NCBI RefSeq assembly: GCF_000590925.1
Contig: NZ_CP004372.1
Coordinates: 2,709,001 to 2,773,000 of the forward strand
DNA from: Roseibacterium elongatum DSM 19469
Lineage (GTDB): Bacteria; Pseudomonadota; Alphaproteobacteria; Rhodobacterales; Rhodobacteraceae
Reading direction: 5' to 3'
DNA length: 64,000 nucleotides
The translations under genes were made by a program, and so were the position numbers. This document shows positions 45,270-54,133 of the stretch, in pieces. Numbering within the stretch: the stretch's first letter is position 1; each line of letters starts with the position of its first letter. The notes under the pieces were generated by a model. It was not told where the DNA came from, did no database searches, and saw only the letters and a list, made by a program, of their open reading frames with translations.

Positions 45270-46166
45270 CTAGTCGGCGGCGGGCGGCACCGCGTCGAGA
45301 TAGGCGGCAATGGCCGCGCGGTCGGCCCCGGTCAGGTTGGCGAGGTTCAGGATCACGCTGCGCATATGCCCGCCGGCGCTGTCGAACTCGGGCGTGAAGC
45401 CGTCGTTGAGATAGGCCGCGATCTCGTCTTGCGACCATGTCAGGTCATCCGGCGTCAGTGACGGAATGCGGCCCGACCCGGTCGGGTTCGGCGCGCCGGC
45501 CAGCCACCGCGCGCGGTCGGGGCCGCCAAGCGCATCGCGCGGGGTGTGGCATTCGCCGCAATGGGCCAGCGCCTCGGCCAGATAGCGCCCGCGGTGTTGC
45601 GCCTCGCTCAGCCCCGCGTCGGCGACGGCGAATTCGTCGGACAGGTAGAGCAGGTTCCACGCCCCGACGGCGCGGCGGATGGAGAACGGGAATCCGACCT
45701 CGTGCGCGGGCGAGGGCGCGTCCGAGGCGGGCAGGGTTTGCAGGAAGGCGAAAAGGTCGGCCATGTCCCGACGCGTGGCCAGCCTGTAGGCGGGATAGGG
45801 AAAGGCCGGGTAATAATGCCGCCCCTCAGGGCTGATGCCGTTCTGCATGGCCGTGACGAACTGGGCCAGGGTCCAGGCGCCGATCCCCTGCGTGGGATCG
45901 GGCGAGATATTGGGCGGGTAGAAGGTTCCGAAATCGCTGACCAGCCCCGCGCCGCCCGACAGGACCAGACGGGCGTCGCCCTCGGCCTCTTCGGGGGCAT
46001 GGCACGAGGCGCAGCCCCCCGCCCAAAAGATCGCCGCGCCCGCCTGCGCGTCGCCGCTCAGGCCCGCAAGCTCGGCCTCGGGGACAAGCTGCGGGCGCGT
46101 CACCAACCAGAAGGCGGCCAGAGCGCCAAGCCCGAGCGCGACAAGCCCCCCAAGAAACCGGACCAT
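45270..46166 (-). CDS. Diheme c-type cytochrome
   Basis: 298 residues. Membrane anchor or uncleaved signal (about 3-24), first haem motif CASCH near 52, second CGECH near 205. FYPPNISPDPTQGIGAW and TRRDMADLFAFLQTLP are typical of diheme cytochromes accompanying dehydrogenases. The partner is not known. It follows the cytochrome c' gene on the same strand by 69 bases, with a hairpin between. Confidence 0.9.
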   Translation of the reverse strand: MVRFLGGLVALGLGALAAFWLVTRPQLVPEAELAGLSGDAQAGAAIFWAGGCASCHAPEEAEGDARLVLSGGAGLVSDFGTFYPPNISPDPTQGIGAWTLAQFVTAMQNGISPEGRHYYPAFPYPAYRLATRRDMADLFAFLQTLPASDAPSPAHEVGFPFSIRRAVGAWNLLYLSDEFAVADAGLSEAQHRGRYLAEALAHCGECHTPRDALGGPDRARWLAGAPNPTGSGRIPSLTPDDLTWSQDEIAAYLNDGFTPEFDSAGGHMRSVILNLANLTGADRAAIAAYLDAVPPAAD

Positions 46167-46201
46167 GCGTCACCTCTTGCCAGCGTCAAAGTTCAGAAAG
46201 G

Positions 46202-46226
46202 CGGGGCCCACCGCGGGGCCCCGACC
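46202..46226 (-). terminator. Hairpin between cytochrome c' and the diheme cytochrome gene
   Basis: CGGGGCCCC-GCGGT-GGGCCCCGC on the reverse strand, followed by CTTTC. It is probably a terminator or partial attenuator. Confidence 0.6.
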
Positions 46227-46235
46227 GCGCCCGCC

Positions 46236-46700
46236 TTACTGGGGTTCGCGATAGTCGTCGTGGCATGCCCCGCAGGTGTTGCCCAGGGGCCCAAGGGCGG
46301 CCTGCATCGGTTCCAGCCCGTCGCCCGCCACCGCGGCCAGCGCTTCGGCGGCGGTGCCGTAATCGGCCCATTTCGCCGCGAAATCCTCAGGGTTTTCCCA
46401 GATGGCGGGCAAGGCGCGCGTGCCGTCCAGGCCGAAATTGTCGGTGCCCTCGGGCCAATGCAGCGATTGATCCAGCATCGAAATCGTGGCGAGGTTGGCG
46501 GCGGCGGTGCTGGCGGCCTCGGCATCGTAGTCTGTGTTGCCGCGGGCCATCTGGCCGAGCACGCCGAGGTTCAGCACCATGATGCTGAACTGCCCCTGAC
46601 GGGCGTCTACGGGCGCGGGCAGGTCCTGGGCCACTGCGATGGCCGACAGGGACAGGGTGCTGGCCAGGCTGGCGGCGGCGATCTTGCTGAAACGGGTCAT
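46236..46700 (-). CDS. Cytochrome c'
   Basis: 154 residues. Signal peptide ending AIAVAQ (about 1-24), four-helix bundle, and the single haem site near the C-terminus, CGACHDDYR, which is characteristic of cytochrome c'. A high-spin haem binds NO and CO; it is thought to protect against nitrosative stress. It would be matured by the CcmI pathway. Confidence 0.95.
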   Translation of the reverse strand: MTRFSKIAAASLASTLSLSAIAVAQDLPAPVDARQGQFSIMVLNLGVLGQMARGNTDYDAEAASTAAANLATISMLDQSLHWPEGTDNFGLDGTRALPAIWENPEDFAAKWADYGTAAEALAAVAGDGLEPMQAALGPLGNTCGACHDDYREPQ

Positions 46701-46800
46701 CTGGAAAACCTCATGGGTTGGCTGGGTCGCTCACCCCCATGAGGCTAGATGTCGCAGCCCGCAGGTCAATGAAAGTTTTCGCCAGCCGCCCCGGCGCGGT

Positions 46801-46980
46801 TCAGCGAAAGGCGCCGCGCCGGATATTGTCCACGGTCAGCCAGTCGGGCCAGCCGAGAAACCGCTCGACCGCGCCCAGGGCCAGGGCCACGGCGATCACG
46901 GCCAGCACCAGCTTGACCATCTTCGCCGAGGGCGGGTTGCGCACCCACCCGACCGCTCTCAACAGCCAGTCGAAGGGCAT
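46801..46980 (-). CDS. Small conserved single-pass membrane protein
   Basis: 59 residues from ATG 46980, with GGGGGAGG upstream. FDWLLRAVGWVRNPPSAK, then one helix (about 22-41, VKLVLAVIAVALALGAVERF), and a hydrophilic end. No known family. It lies 34 bases after hpt on the same strand. Confidence 0.75.
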   Translation of the reverse strand: MPFDWLLRAVGWVRNPPSAKMVKLVLAVIAVALALGAVERFLGWPDWLTVDNIRRGAFR

Positions 46981-47014
46981 TGCGCCTCCCCCATCGCGGG
47001 GCAGCCTGACACGC

Positions 47015-47572
47015 TCATGCCCCGGCCCCGGCCGCGGCCAGCATGCGCACCTTGCCGATATAGGGCAGGTTGCGGTTGCGCTGCGCATAGTCGATGCCAT
47101 AGCCCACGACGAATTCATCGGGGATTTCGAAGCCGATCCAGTCGGCGCGGATATCGACCTCGCGCCGCGTGGGCTTGTCGAGCAGGGCAATGGTCTTGAG
47201 CCGGGCCGGCCCCTTGGAGCGCAGCAGGTTGACCACGTGATACAGCGTGTGGCCGGTATCGACGATATCCTCGACCACCAGCACGTCGCGCCCTGCGATC
47301 TCGCCGCGCAGATCCTTGAGGATGCGCACCTCGCGCGAGCTTTCCATGGCATTGCCGTAAGACGACGCCTCGAGGAAATCGACCTCGACCGGCAGGTCGA
47401 TCTCGCGCACGAGGTCGGCGATGAAGACGAAGCTGCCCCTCAGCAGGCCCACCACGACCAGTTTCTCGGTGCCCGCAAAGGCGGTTTCGATCTCCCGGGC
47501 CAGATCCTCGATCCGGGCGGCGATGGTCTTGGCCGAGATCAGTTGATCGACCGCGTAATCGGACTGCGCCAT
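47015..47572 (-). CDS. hpt: Hypoxanthine phosphoribosyltransferase
   Basis: 185 residues. [15 protein letters not shown] and the PRPP-binding loop [17 protein letters not shown] near residue 98, plus [16 protein letters not shown] at the end. It salvages hypoxanthine (and guanine) to nucleotides. The small membrane protein gene follows. Confidence 0.97.
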   Translation of the reverse strand: MAQSDYAVDQLISAKTIAARIEDLAREIETAFAGTEKLVVVGLLRGSFVFIADLVREIDLPVEVDFLEASSYGNAMESSREVRILKDLRGEIAGRDVLVVEDIVDTGHTLYHVVNLLRSKGPARLKTIALLDKPTRREVDIRADWIGFEIPDEFVVGYGIDYAQRNRNLPYIGKVRMLAAAGAGA

Positions 47573-47662
47573 TTGGTCCCCCGCAGAAAAAGGCCTGAAA
47601 CCTTGAATTTCCGGCCCGGTTTTAAGACATCCCTGTCACCGGTGAAAGACGAAAGGCCCGCG

Positions 47663-48121
47663 ATGCCCGCGCATTCCGAAACTCGAAAGCTGCCCTATTC
47701 CGCGCAACAGATGTACGATCTGGTGGGTGACGTGGCGCGCTACCCCGAGTTCATTCCCTGGATCGCGGCAAGTCGTGTACGCTCGGTCACGCCCGAGGGG
47801 GACTATGCGGTGATGCTGGCCGACCTCGTGGTGGGCTTCAAGATGTTCCGCGAACGCTTCCTCAGCCGTGTGACGCTGTGGGAGGATGAGCAGAAGATCG
47901 ACACCGAATATATCGAGGGGCCGTTTCACCACCTGCTGTCCACCTGGCAGTTCCGCGACCTGCCCGAAGGCGGCTGCGAGGTGGCCTTTCAGGTCGATTT
48001 CGAGTTCAAGAACCGCATTCTGCAAGGGGCGGCCGGGTTGTTTTTCATGGAGGCGATGCAGCGCATCGTGCGCGCCTTCGAGACGCGGGCCGAGGCGCTG
48101 TACGGCAAGGGCGCGGCCTGA
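47663..48121 (+). CDS. COQ10/RatA-type START-domain protein
   Basis: 152 residues. LPYSAQQMYDLVGDVARYPEFIPW near the start, FRERFLSRVTLW, and FEFKNRILQGAAGLFFMEAMQRIV at the end: the coenzyme Q-binding COQ10/RatA family of START-like proteins. Likely binds ubiquinone. In E. coli the homologue RatA was described as a toxin, but the alphaproteobacterial role is probably in respiration. Divergent from hpt. Confidence 0.9.
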   Translation: MPAHSETRKLPYSAQQMYDLVGDVARYPEFIPWIAASRVRSVTPEGDYAVMLADLVVGFKMFRERFLSRVTLWEDEQKIDTEYIEGPFHHLLSTWQFRDLPEGGCEVAFQVDFEFKNRILQGAAGLFFMEAMQRIVRAFETRAEALYGKGAA

Positions 48122-48139
48122 GCCCGGTCGCGCGCGGCC

Positions 48140-48225
48140 GGGCAGAATTTTCTGAAAAATTCTGCGGCCCGGTGGCCGATGGGGTGCCCAGAGGCGGCGG
48201 GCAGGTTTTTTCAGGAAAATCCTGC
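48140..48225. repeat. Twin AT-cored palindromes after the COQ10-like gene
   Basis: GCAGAATTTT-CTGA-AAAATTCTGC (48142-48165), perfect, and a related imperfect copy GCAGGTTTTTTCAGGAAAATCCTGC (48201-48225). Each starts GGGC and has T/A tracts that could terminate in both directions. The second lies over the 3' end of the CinA-type gene. Confidence 0.7.
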
Positions 48226-48696
48226 ATCGCCTTGCGTTGCGGCGCGCAAGACAAGCGACAGCGCATGCGCGACCGTCGCACGGCGCACCTCGGACCGGCC
48301 GAGGGCCCCGAATTCGACCGTTTCAGTCCTTGTGCCGCCCGCATGGGCCAGCCCGAAACAGACGCGCCCCTCGGGCTTGTGGTCAGAACCGCCGGGGCCC
48401 GCGATGCCGGTGACGGCGACGGCGATCTGCGCGGCCGAGGCCCGCAGCGCACCGCGCGCCATCTCGGCGGCGACCGCTTCGCTGACCGCGCCGTGGGCAT
48501 CGAGCGTCTCGGCCCGCACCTGCAGCATGTCCATCTTGGCGGCGTTGGAATAGGTGATGAAGCCGCGGTCGAACACGGCAGACGATCCCGCCACCTCGGT
48601 GATCGCGCCCGCGATCAGCCCGCCAGTGCAGCTTTCGGCGGTGGCCATCATCCAGCCGCGCGCCTTGAGCGCCTCAAGGACGTCACGCGCGCTCAT
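48211..48696 (-). CDS. pncC: CinA C-terminal-type nicotinamide-nucleotide amidase
   Basis: 161 residues, the single-domain form. ATAESCTGGLIAGAITEVAGSS (near 18-40), YSNAAKMDMLQV, and AVAVTGIAGPGGSDHKPEGRVCFGLA. It deamidates nicotinamide mononucleotide in pyridine-nucleotide recycling. The start overlaps the pgpA stop. The last residues (DAGFS) are encoded within the palindromic repeat. Confidence 0.93.
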   Translation of the reverse strand: MSARDVLEALKARGWMMATAESCTGGLIAGAITEVAGSSAVFDRGFITYSNAAKMDMLQVRAETLDAHGAVSEAVAAEMARGALRASAAQIAVAVTGIAGPGGSDHKPEGRVCFGLAHAGGTRTETVEFGALGRSEVRRATVAHALSLVLRAATQGDAGFS

Positions 48697-49187
48697 CCCA
48701 ACATCATCGGGATATGGGCGATGGCCGCCGCGACCGCAACGACCAGGGCCGCCAGCCAGCCCGCGATCACGTCATCGGCCATGACGCCGAACGCCCCCGG
48801 CTTGCGATCGGCCCAGCCGACGGGGCCGGGTTTCCAGATGTCGAAGGCGCGGAAGGCCAGGAAGGCCGTGATGACGCCCGGATACAGATCCCAGAAGCCG
48901 ACGCCCGCAAAGACCGCGCCGTAAGAGACCGGCCAGAGCGCGATCCATTGGCCCACGACCTCGTCGATGACGATCTCGGAGGGGTCCTTGTCCGCCGATC
49001 CCGCCGTCTCGCGCCCGATGGCCCACCATCCCAGGGCCGTGACGACCAGTGTCGCGATGAGCAGCGCGACGAACCCGCCAAGCGCATGCAGCCCCCAGGC
49101 CAGCGGGATCGCGGCCAGGCTGCCCCAAGTTCCGGGGGCCGGCCTCAGGTAGCCCACATAGGCCAGTGTCGTGATGATCCGGGTCAT
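48693..49187 (-). CDS. pgpA: Phosphatidylglycerophosphatase A
   Basis: 164 residues from ATG 49187. [16 protein letters not shown] at the start, [13 protein letters not shown] near 72, [32 protein letters not shown] near 115: the PgpA pattern, with four helices. It dephosphorylates phosphatidylglycerophosphate. Overlaps ispDF and pncC by four bases each. Confidence 0.95.
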   Translation of the reverse strand: MTRIITTLAYVGYLRPAPGTWGSLAAIPLAWGLHALGGFVALLIATLVVTALGWWAIGRETAGSADKDPSEIVIDEVVGQWIALWPVSYGAVFAGVGFWDLYPGVITAFLAFRAFDIWKPGPVGWADRKPGAFGVMADDVIAGWLAALVVAVAAAIAHIPMMLG

Positions 49188-50353
49188 GCCTTCACCAGGG
49201 TCACGGTGGCCAGCGCGGCAATGCCTTCCTCGCGGCCGGGAAAGCCGAGGCGTTCGGTCGTTGTCGCCTTGACCGACACGCGCGCGGCCTCGATGCGCAG
49301 CAAGTCGGACAGGCGGGCGCGCATCGGTGCGGCATGGGGGCCGATCTTGGGGCGTTCGCAGATCAGCGTCAGGTCGGCATGGGTAAGGGTGAACCCCATC
49401 TCGGCGGCCAGATCGACGGCATGGGTCAGGAAGATATGGCTTTCCGCGCCTTTCCACTGCGGGTCGGAGGGCGGGAAATGCGTGCCGATATCGCCCATGG
49501 CCAGCGCGCCATAGATCGCGTCGGTCACCGTGTGCAGGCCCACATCGGCGTCGGAATGGCCCTGCAGCCCGCGCTCATGCGGGATAGCCACGCCGCAGAG
49601 CATGACATGATCGCCCTCGCCGAAGCGGTGCACATCGAAACCGTTGCCGGTGCGAATATCCATCTGGTCCTCCAGAAAGCGGGCGGCGCGGGCGAAATCC
49701 CCTGCCGTGGTGATTTTCAGGTTGGCCTCGTCGCCCTGAGTGATGGCGACGGACAGGCCGTAGGCGCGGGCAACCCCGACATCGTCGGCGGCACCGCCGG
49801 GATGATGTGCATGGGCGGCGCGGATCCTGTCGAGGTGAAAACCCTGCGGGGTCTGGGCGCGCCACAGGCCGTTGCGGTCTTCGGTGCCGGTGACCGTTCC
49901 GTCACCCCGCCACAGCGCATCGGTGACCGCCAGCGCGGGCGCGGCGCCGTCGTAACTGTGCAAGGCGTCCATCACGCCGTCGATCACGGCCCGGCTGACC
50001 AGCGGGCGGGCGGCATCGTGGATCAGCACCACATCGATATCGTCGGCCACCGCCGACAGGCCAGCACGCACCGAGGCGTCGCGGCTGGCCCCGCCGGCCA
50101 CATCGCTCAATGCCGCGCGCGTCGCGGGGCAGGCCCCCCGAAACAGCGCGGAATCATCGGCATGGCGGACAACGACGATCTGCCGCACGGCCGGATGCGC
50201 ATCGAGTGCGGAAATCGTGCGCGCCAGCACCGGCTTGCCGCCAAGGTCCCTGTATTGCTTGGGTAATCCGCCGCCCGCACGGGTCCCCCGCCCGGCGGCA
50301 ACGATCAGGGCGGCGGCAGAAAACGGGGGGCCATGCGGTGTTTGCGAACTCAT
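49184..50353 (-). CDS. ispDF: Bifunctional IspD/IspF (MEP pathway)
   Basis: 389 residues from ATG 50353. The IspD half (about 10-225) begins [21 protein letters not shown]; the IspF half (about 230-389) has [17 protein letters not shown] and [20 protein letters not shown], with the zinc-binding residues. The fused form, making CDP-methylerythritol and the cyclic diphosphate, is typical of alphaproteobacteria. Divergent from dusB. Confidence 0.97.
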   Translation of the reverse strand: MSSQTPHGPPFSAAALIVAAGRGTRAGGGLPKQYRDLGGKPVLARTISALDAHPAVRQIVVVRHADDSALFRGACPATRAALSDVAGGASRDASVRAGLSAVADDIDVVLIHDAARPLVSRAVIDGVMDALHSYDGAAPALAVTDALWRGDGTVTGTEDRNGLWRAQTPQGFHLDRIRAAHAHHPGGAADDVGVARAYGLSVAITQGDEANLKITTAGDFARAARFLEDQMDIRTGNGFDVHRFGEGDHVMLCGVAIPHERGLQGHSDADVGLHTVTDAIYGALAMGDIGTHFPPSDPQWKGAESHIFLTHAVDLAAEMGFTLTHADLTLICERPKIGPHAAPMRARLSDLLRIEAARVSVKATTTERLGFPGREEGIAALATVTLVKA

Positions 50354-50534
50354 GGGGCGCGGTGTAGGACCAAAGCCGTCCGGGCACAATCATTTGCGCC
50401 ACTTGGTCAATCGCGGGGCGGTCTGCCCATTTTTTAGGCGCCTTGCCGCGCAACCCGCCGGGGGCCAAGAGTTTCCTTTGAACTCGCCGCAAGAGCACTC
50501 TATTCCCGTGATCAACTGCACAAGGTTTGAGCAT

Positions 50535-51521
50535 TTGTCTGTTTCGCTGGCATCCCACAGGCTGACACCGCCCGTTCTGCTGGCCCCGATGGCCGGGATC
50601 ACCGACCTGCCGTTTCGCAGGCTGGTCGCGCGCTTCGGGGCGGGGCTGGTCGTGTCGGAAATGGTCGCCAGCCAGGACATGGTGGCGGCCAAACCCTCGG
50701 TCCGGGCGCGGGCCGAGCTGGGCTCTGGCCAGGATAATACCGCCGTTCAGATCGCCGGACGCGAGGCGCATTGGATGGCCGAGGCCGCGCGCATCGCCGA
50801 AGGGCAGGGCGCGCGGATCATCGACATCAACATGGGCTGCCCCGCCAAGAAGGTGACCAGCGGCTATTCGGGCTCGGCGCTGATGCGGGATCTCGATCAT
50901 GCGCTGACGCTGATCGAGGCGGTGGTGGCGGCGGTCGATGTGCCGGTCACGCTGAAAACACGGCTGGGCTGGGACGATGACAGGCGCAACGCGCCCGAGC
51001 TTGCGCGGCGGGCCGAGGCGGCGGGCATTCGCATGATCACGATCCACGGGCGCACGCGCTGCCAATTCTACAAGGGGCGCGCCGACTGGGCGGCGATCCG
51101 CGCGGTGAAGCAGGCTGTGACGGTCCCGGTGATCGCCAATGGCGACATCGTGGATGCGGGCAGCGCGCGGCGGGCGCTCGACGCCTCGGGCGCGGATGGC
51201 GTGATGGTCGGGCGCGGGGCGCAAGGCGCGCCCTGGGTGCTAGCCGAGATCGCGGCGGCGCTGTTCGGTGCGAAGACCCCGCAAATCCCGGATGGCCCGG
51301 CGCTGAGCGAGATGGTGGCCGGCCATTATGAGGACATGCTGTCGTTTTACGGGCGCGACCTGGGCTTGCGCGTCGCGCGCAAGCATCTGGGCTGGTACAT
51401 GGCGCGCGCCGGCACCCCGGCCGCATTGCGGCGCGAGGTTCTGACGGCCCGGGCCCCGGCCGACGTTCTGTCACGGCTGCCGCTGGCCCTGTCCGTGCGA
51501 TGCGAGGCGCGGGCCGCATGA
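50535..51521 (+). CDS. dusB: tRNA-dihydrouridine synthase DusB (NifR3)
   Basis: 328 residues. [39 protein letters not shown] and NGDIVDAG: the DusB barrel. Start unsure; the TTG at 50535 has AAGG upstream, and a GTG at 50508 is an alternative. It begins the classic nifR3-ntrB-ntrC operon, as in Rhodobacter capsulatus, and overlaps ntrB by four bases. Confidence 0.95.
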   Translation: MSVSLASHRLTPPVLLAPMAGITDLPFRRLVARFGAGLVVSEMVASQDMVAAKPSVRARAELGSGQDNTAVQIAGREAHWMAEAARIAEGQGARIIDINMGCPAKKVTSGYSGSALMRDLDHALTLIEAVVAAVDVPVTLKTRLGWDDDRRNAPELARRAEAAGIRMITIHGRTRCQFYKGRADWAAIRAVKQAVTVPVIANGDIVDAGSARRALDASGADGVMVGRGAQGAPWVLAEIAAALFGAKTPQIPDGPALSEMVAGHYEDMLSFYGRDLGLRVARKHLGWYMARAGTPAALRREVLTARAPADVLSRLPLALSVRCEARAA

Positions 51522-52591
51522 GTGTGCCCTCGGACATGCTCTGGGCGTCGCTGCCGATCCCGGCGCTGATGATCGACGGCGCCGACCGCATCCGCGACGT
51601 GAACCCGGCCGCCGAGACCTTTCTGAACGCCTCGCGCAAGACGCTCGAAGGGTTTCCGGTCTGGGACAAGGTGTTTGTCGACGCCCCGCTGGAAGAGGCC
51701 TTTGCGCGCGTGCGCAGCAACCACTCGGCGCTGTTCGTGAACTCGGTCGATGTGGGCACCGGCAGCCGCAAGCCGGTCTCCTGCGACGTGCAGATCGCGC
51801 CGCTGAGCGACAGGCCCGGCCATGTTCTGGTGCTGCTGGAAAGCCGCGAGCTGGCCGGGCGCATGGATCGGGCGCTGTCGTCGAAATCGGCCGCGAAATC
51901 GGCCATCGGCATGGCCGAGATGCTGGCGCACGAGATCAAGAACCCGCTGGCCGGGATCACGGGCGCGGCGCAACTGATCAGCATGAACGCCAATGGCGAA
52001 GACCGCGAGTTGACCGACCTGATCGTGGCCGAGACGCGGCGCATCCTGAAGCTGCTGGAACAGGTCGAGGATTTCGGCAATGTCCGCCCGCCAGATCGCC
52101 GCGCCGTCAACATCCACGACGTGTTGGACCGCGCCCGCAAATCCGCCGCCGTGGGCTTTGCCGCGCATATGGAGCTCGAGGACGACTACGACCCCTCGCT
52201 GCCGCCGGCCTGGGCCGATCCCGACCAGTTGCAGCAGGTATTTCTGAACCTGCTCAAGAACGCCTCCGAGGCCGCCAGACAGGGCGGCACGATCCGCATC
52301 CGCACCTTCTACGAATTGTCGCTCAAGGTGCGGCGGCGCGACGGGACGGGGGCGGCGGTGCCCCTGCAGGTCGAGATCATCGACGACGGGCCCGGCATCC
52401 CGCCCGAGATTTCGGCCGATATCTTCGAACCCTTCGTCTCGGGGCGCGAGAACGGCACCGGCCTTGGACTGGCGCTGATTTCCAAGATCATTTCGGACCA
52501 TGACGGCTGGATCGCCGTCGACAGCGTGCCGGGCCGCACCGTGTTTCGCATCTCGCTGCCCATCGCCCCGCGCGAGGAGACGCCCGCATGA
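51518..52591 (+). CDS. ntrB: Nitrogen-regulation sensor kinase NtrB
   Basis: 357 residues, soluble. PAS domain (about 15-110), H-box [21 protein letters not shown] near 142, and the ATPase region with [16 protein letters not shown] and [10 protein letters not shown]. It phosphorylates NtrC according to nitrogen status signalled by PII. ATG overlaps the dusB stop. Confidence 0.96.
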   Translation: MSVPSDMLWASLPIPALMIDGADRIRDVNPAAETFLNASRKTLEGFPVWDKVFVDAPLEEAFARVRSNHSALFVNSVDVGTGSRKPVSCDVQIAPLSDRPGHVLVLLESRELAGRMDRALSSKSAAKSAIGMAEMLAHEIKNPLAGITGAAQLISMNANGEDRELTDLIVAETRRILKLLEQVEDFGNVRPPDRRAVNIHDVLDRARKSAAVGFAAHMELEDDYDPSLPPAWADPDQLQQVFLNLLKNASEAARQGGTIRIRTFYELSLKVRRRDGTGAAVPLQVEIIDDGPGIPPEISADIFEPFVSGRENGTGLGLALISKIISDHDGWIAVDSVPGRTVFRISLPIAPREETPA

Positions 52592-52627
52592 CCCCATTTC
52601 CCAGACAGACCCTCGGAGCTTGACCCC

Positions 52628-54001
52628 ATGGACGGCACTGTTCTCGTTGCCGATGACGACCGCACCATCCGCACCGTTCTGACCCAGGCGCTGACGCGCG
52701 CGGGCTGCAAGGTGCATGCCACCTCCAGCCTGATGACGCTGATGCGCTGGGTCGAGGAGGGCAAGGGCGACCTCGTGATCTCGGACGTGATGATGCCCGA
52801 TGGCAACGGGCTGGAGACCCTGCCCAGGATCAGCGAGGCGCGCCCCGGCCTGCCGGTGATCATCATCTCGGCGCAGAACACCATCATGACGGCGATCCAG
52901 GCCACCGAGGCCGACGCCTACGACTACCTGCCCAAGCCCTTCGATCTGCCCGACCTGATGAAACGTGCCGCCCGCGCGCTGGACCAGAAGCGCCGCGCGC
53001 CCGCGCCCAAGCCGGCCGTCGAGGCGCCGCTCTCGGCGCAGGAGGATCTGCCGCTTGTGGGGCGCACCGCGTCGATGCAGGCGCTCTACCGTCTGGTGGC
53101 GCGGGTGATGAACACCGATCTGCCGGTCCTGATCACCGGCGAAAGCGGCACTGGCAAAAGCCTGATCGCGCGCGCGATCCACGATTTTTCCGACCGGCGT
53201 ACCTTGCCCTTTGCCGTCGCCTCGGCCGGCGATCTGGAGGGGTTGGACGGCCCTTCCGCCGTGATCGCGCGGGCCAAGGGCGGCTCGATCCTGTTCGACG
53301 AGGTGGGCGATCTGAGCGAGGACGCCCAGGCACGCATCGTGCGCATGCTCGATGCCCTGTCCGATGCGGCGCCGCGCATCATGGCCACCAGCCAGAAGGA
53401 CCTGATGGACCGCATGGAACAGGGGCAGTTCCGGCAGGACCTGTTCTATCGCCTGGGCGGGGTCAGCATCGCGGTGCCGTCCTTGCGCGAACGGGTCGAT
53501 GACATCCCGCTTCTGGCCGAGCATTTCCTGGCGCGGGCGGAACGCGACGGGGCGCCGGCGCGCCGCTTTACCCCCGAGGCGATGGACATGATCCGCGCCT
53601 ATTCCTGGCCCGGCAATGTCCGGCAACTGGAAAACACCATTCGCCGGCTGACCGTGACCAACCCCGCCGAGGAAATCTCGCGCAGCGAGGTCGAAACCGT
53701 TCTGGGCAGCCAACCCGCGATCGAGCCGCTGATGGGCGGCGGCGAGGGCGACAAGCTGTCGGCCTCGACCGCCAAGCATCTGCGGCGCTATTTCGACCTG
53801 CATGGCGGGGTGTTGCCGCCGCCGGGCCTTTATGCCCGCATCCTGCGCGAAGTGGAGACCCCGTTGATCGAAATCGCGCTCGAGGCGACGGGCGGCAATC
53901 AGGCCAAATGTGCCGAATTGCTGGGCATCAACCGCAATACGCTGCGCAAGAAGATCACCGACCTTGATATTCGCGTGACTCGCCGGCGCAAGTTGATGTA
54001 A
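52628..54001 (+). CDS. ntrC: Nitrogen-regulation response regulator NtrC lacking the GAFTGA loop
   Basis: 457 residues. Receiver (1-120; [10 protein letters not shown], acceptor Asp in [21 protein letters not shown]), AAA+ domain (about 140-370; Walker [16 protein letters not shown]), and a Fis-type HTH ([22 protein letters not shown]). Between Walker A and B the sequence passes from [12 protein letters not shown] straight to [12 protein letters not shown]; the ELFGHEKGAFTGA segment is absent. The R. capsulatus NtrC, which acts with the housekeeping sigma factor, is the same. In operon with ntrB. Confidence 0.96.
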   Translation: MDGTVLVADDDRTIRTVLTQALTRAGCKVHATSSLMTLMRWVEEGKGDLVISDVMMPDGNGLETLPRISEARPGLPVIIISAQNTIMTAIQATEADAYDYLPKPFDLPDLMKRAARALDQKRRAPAPKPAVEAPLSAQEDLPLVGRTASMQALYRLVARVMNTDLPVLITGESGTGKSLIARAIHDFSDRRTLPFAVASAGDLEGLDGPSAVIARAKGGSILFDEVGDLSEDAQARIVRMLDALSDAAPRIMATSQKDLMDRMEQGQFRQDLFYRLGGVSIAVPSLRERVDDIPLLAEHFLARAERDGAPARRFTPEAMDMIRAYSWPGNVRQLENTIRRLTVTNPAEEISRSEVETVLGSQPAIEPLMGGGEGDKLSASTAKHLRRYFDLHGGVLPPPGLYARILREVETPLIEIALEATGGNQAKCAELLGINRNTLRKKITDLDIRVTRRRKLM

Positions 54002-54133
54002 AACAGCAACAGTCGCGTGGCCGTTGGGAAACAGCCGTCGCCGCCAGAGCGTCGGGGCCGACGCCGCGGCCATGCTTGGGGGAGCAGTCGGAGACAGGAT
54101 TTGGAGCGTCCGGCGCACAGGACGGAATCGTCC

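Noticed and set aside
52628-54001. NtrC as a deleted pseudogene because the GAFTGA segment is missing
   Set aside because: The frame is intact and the same absence is known for R. capsulatus NtrC, so it is a functional variant.
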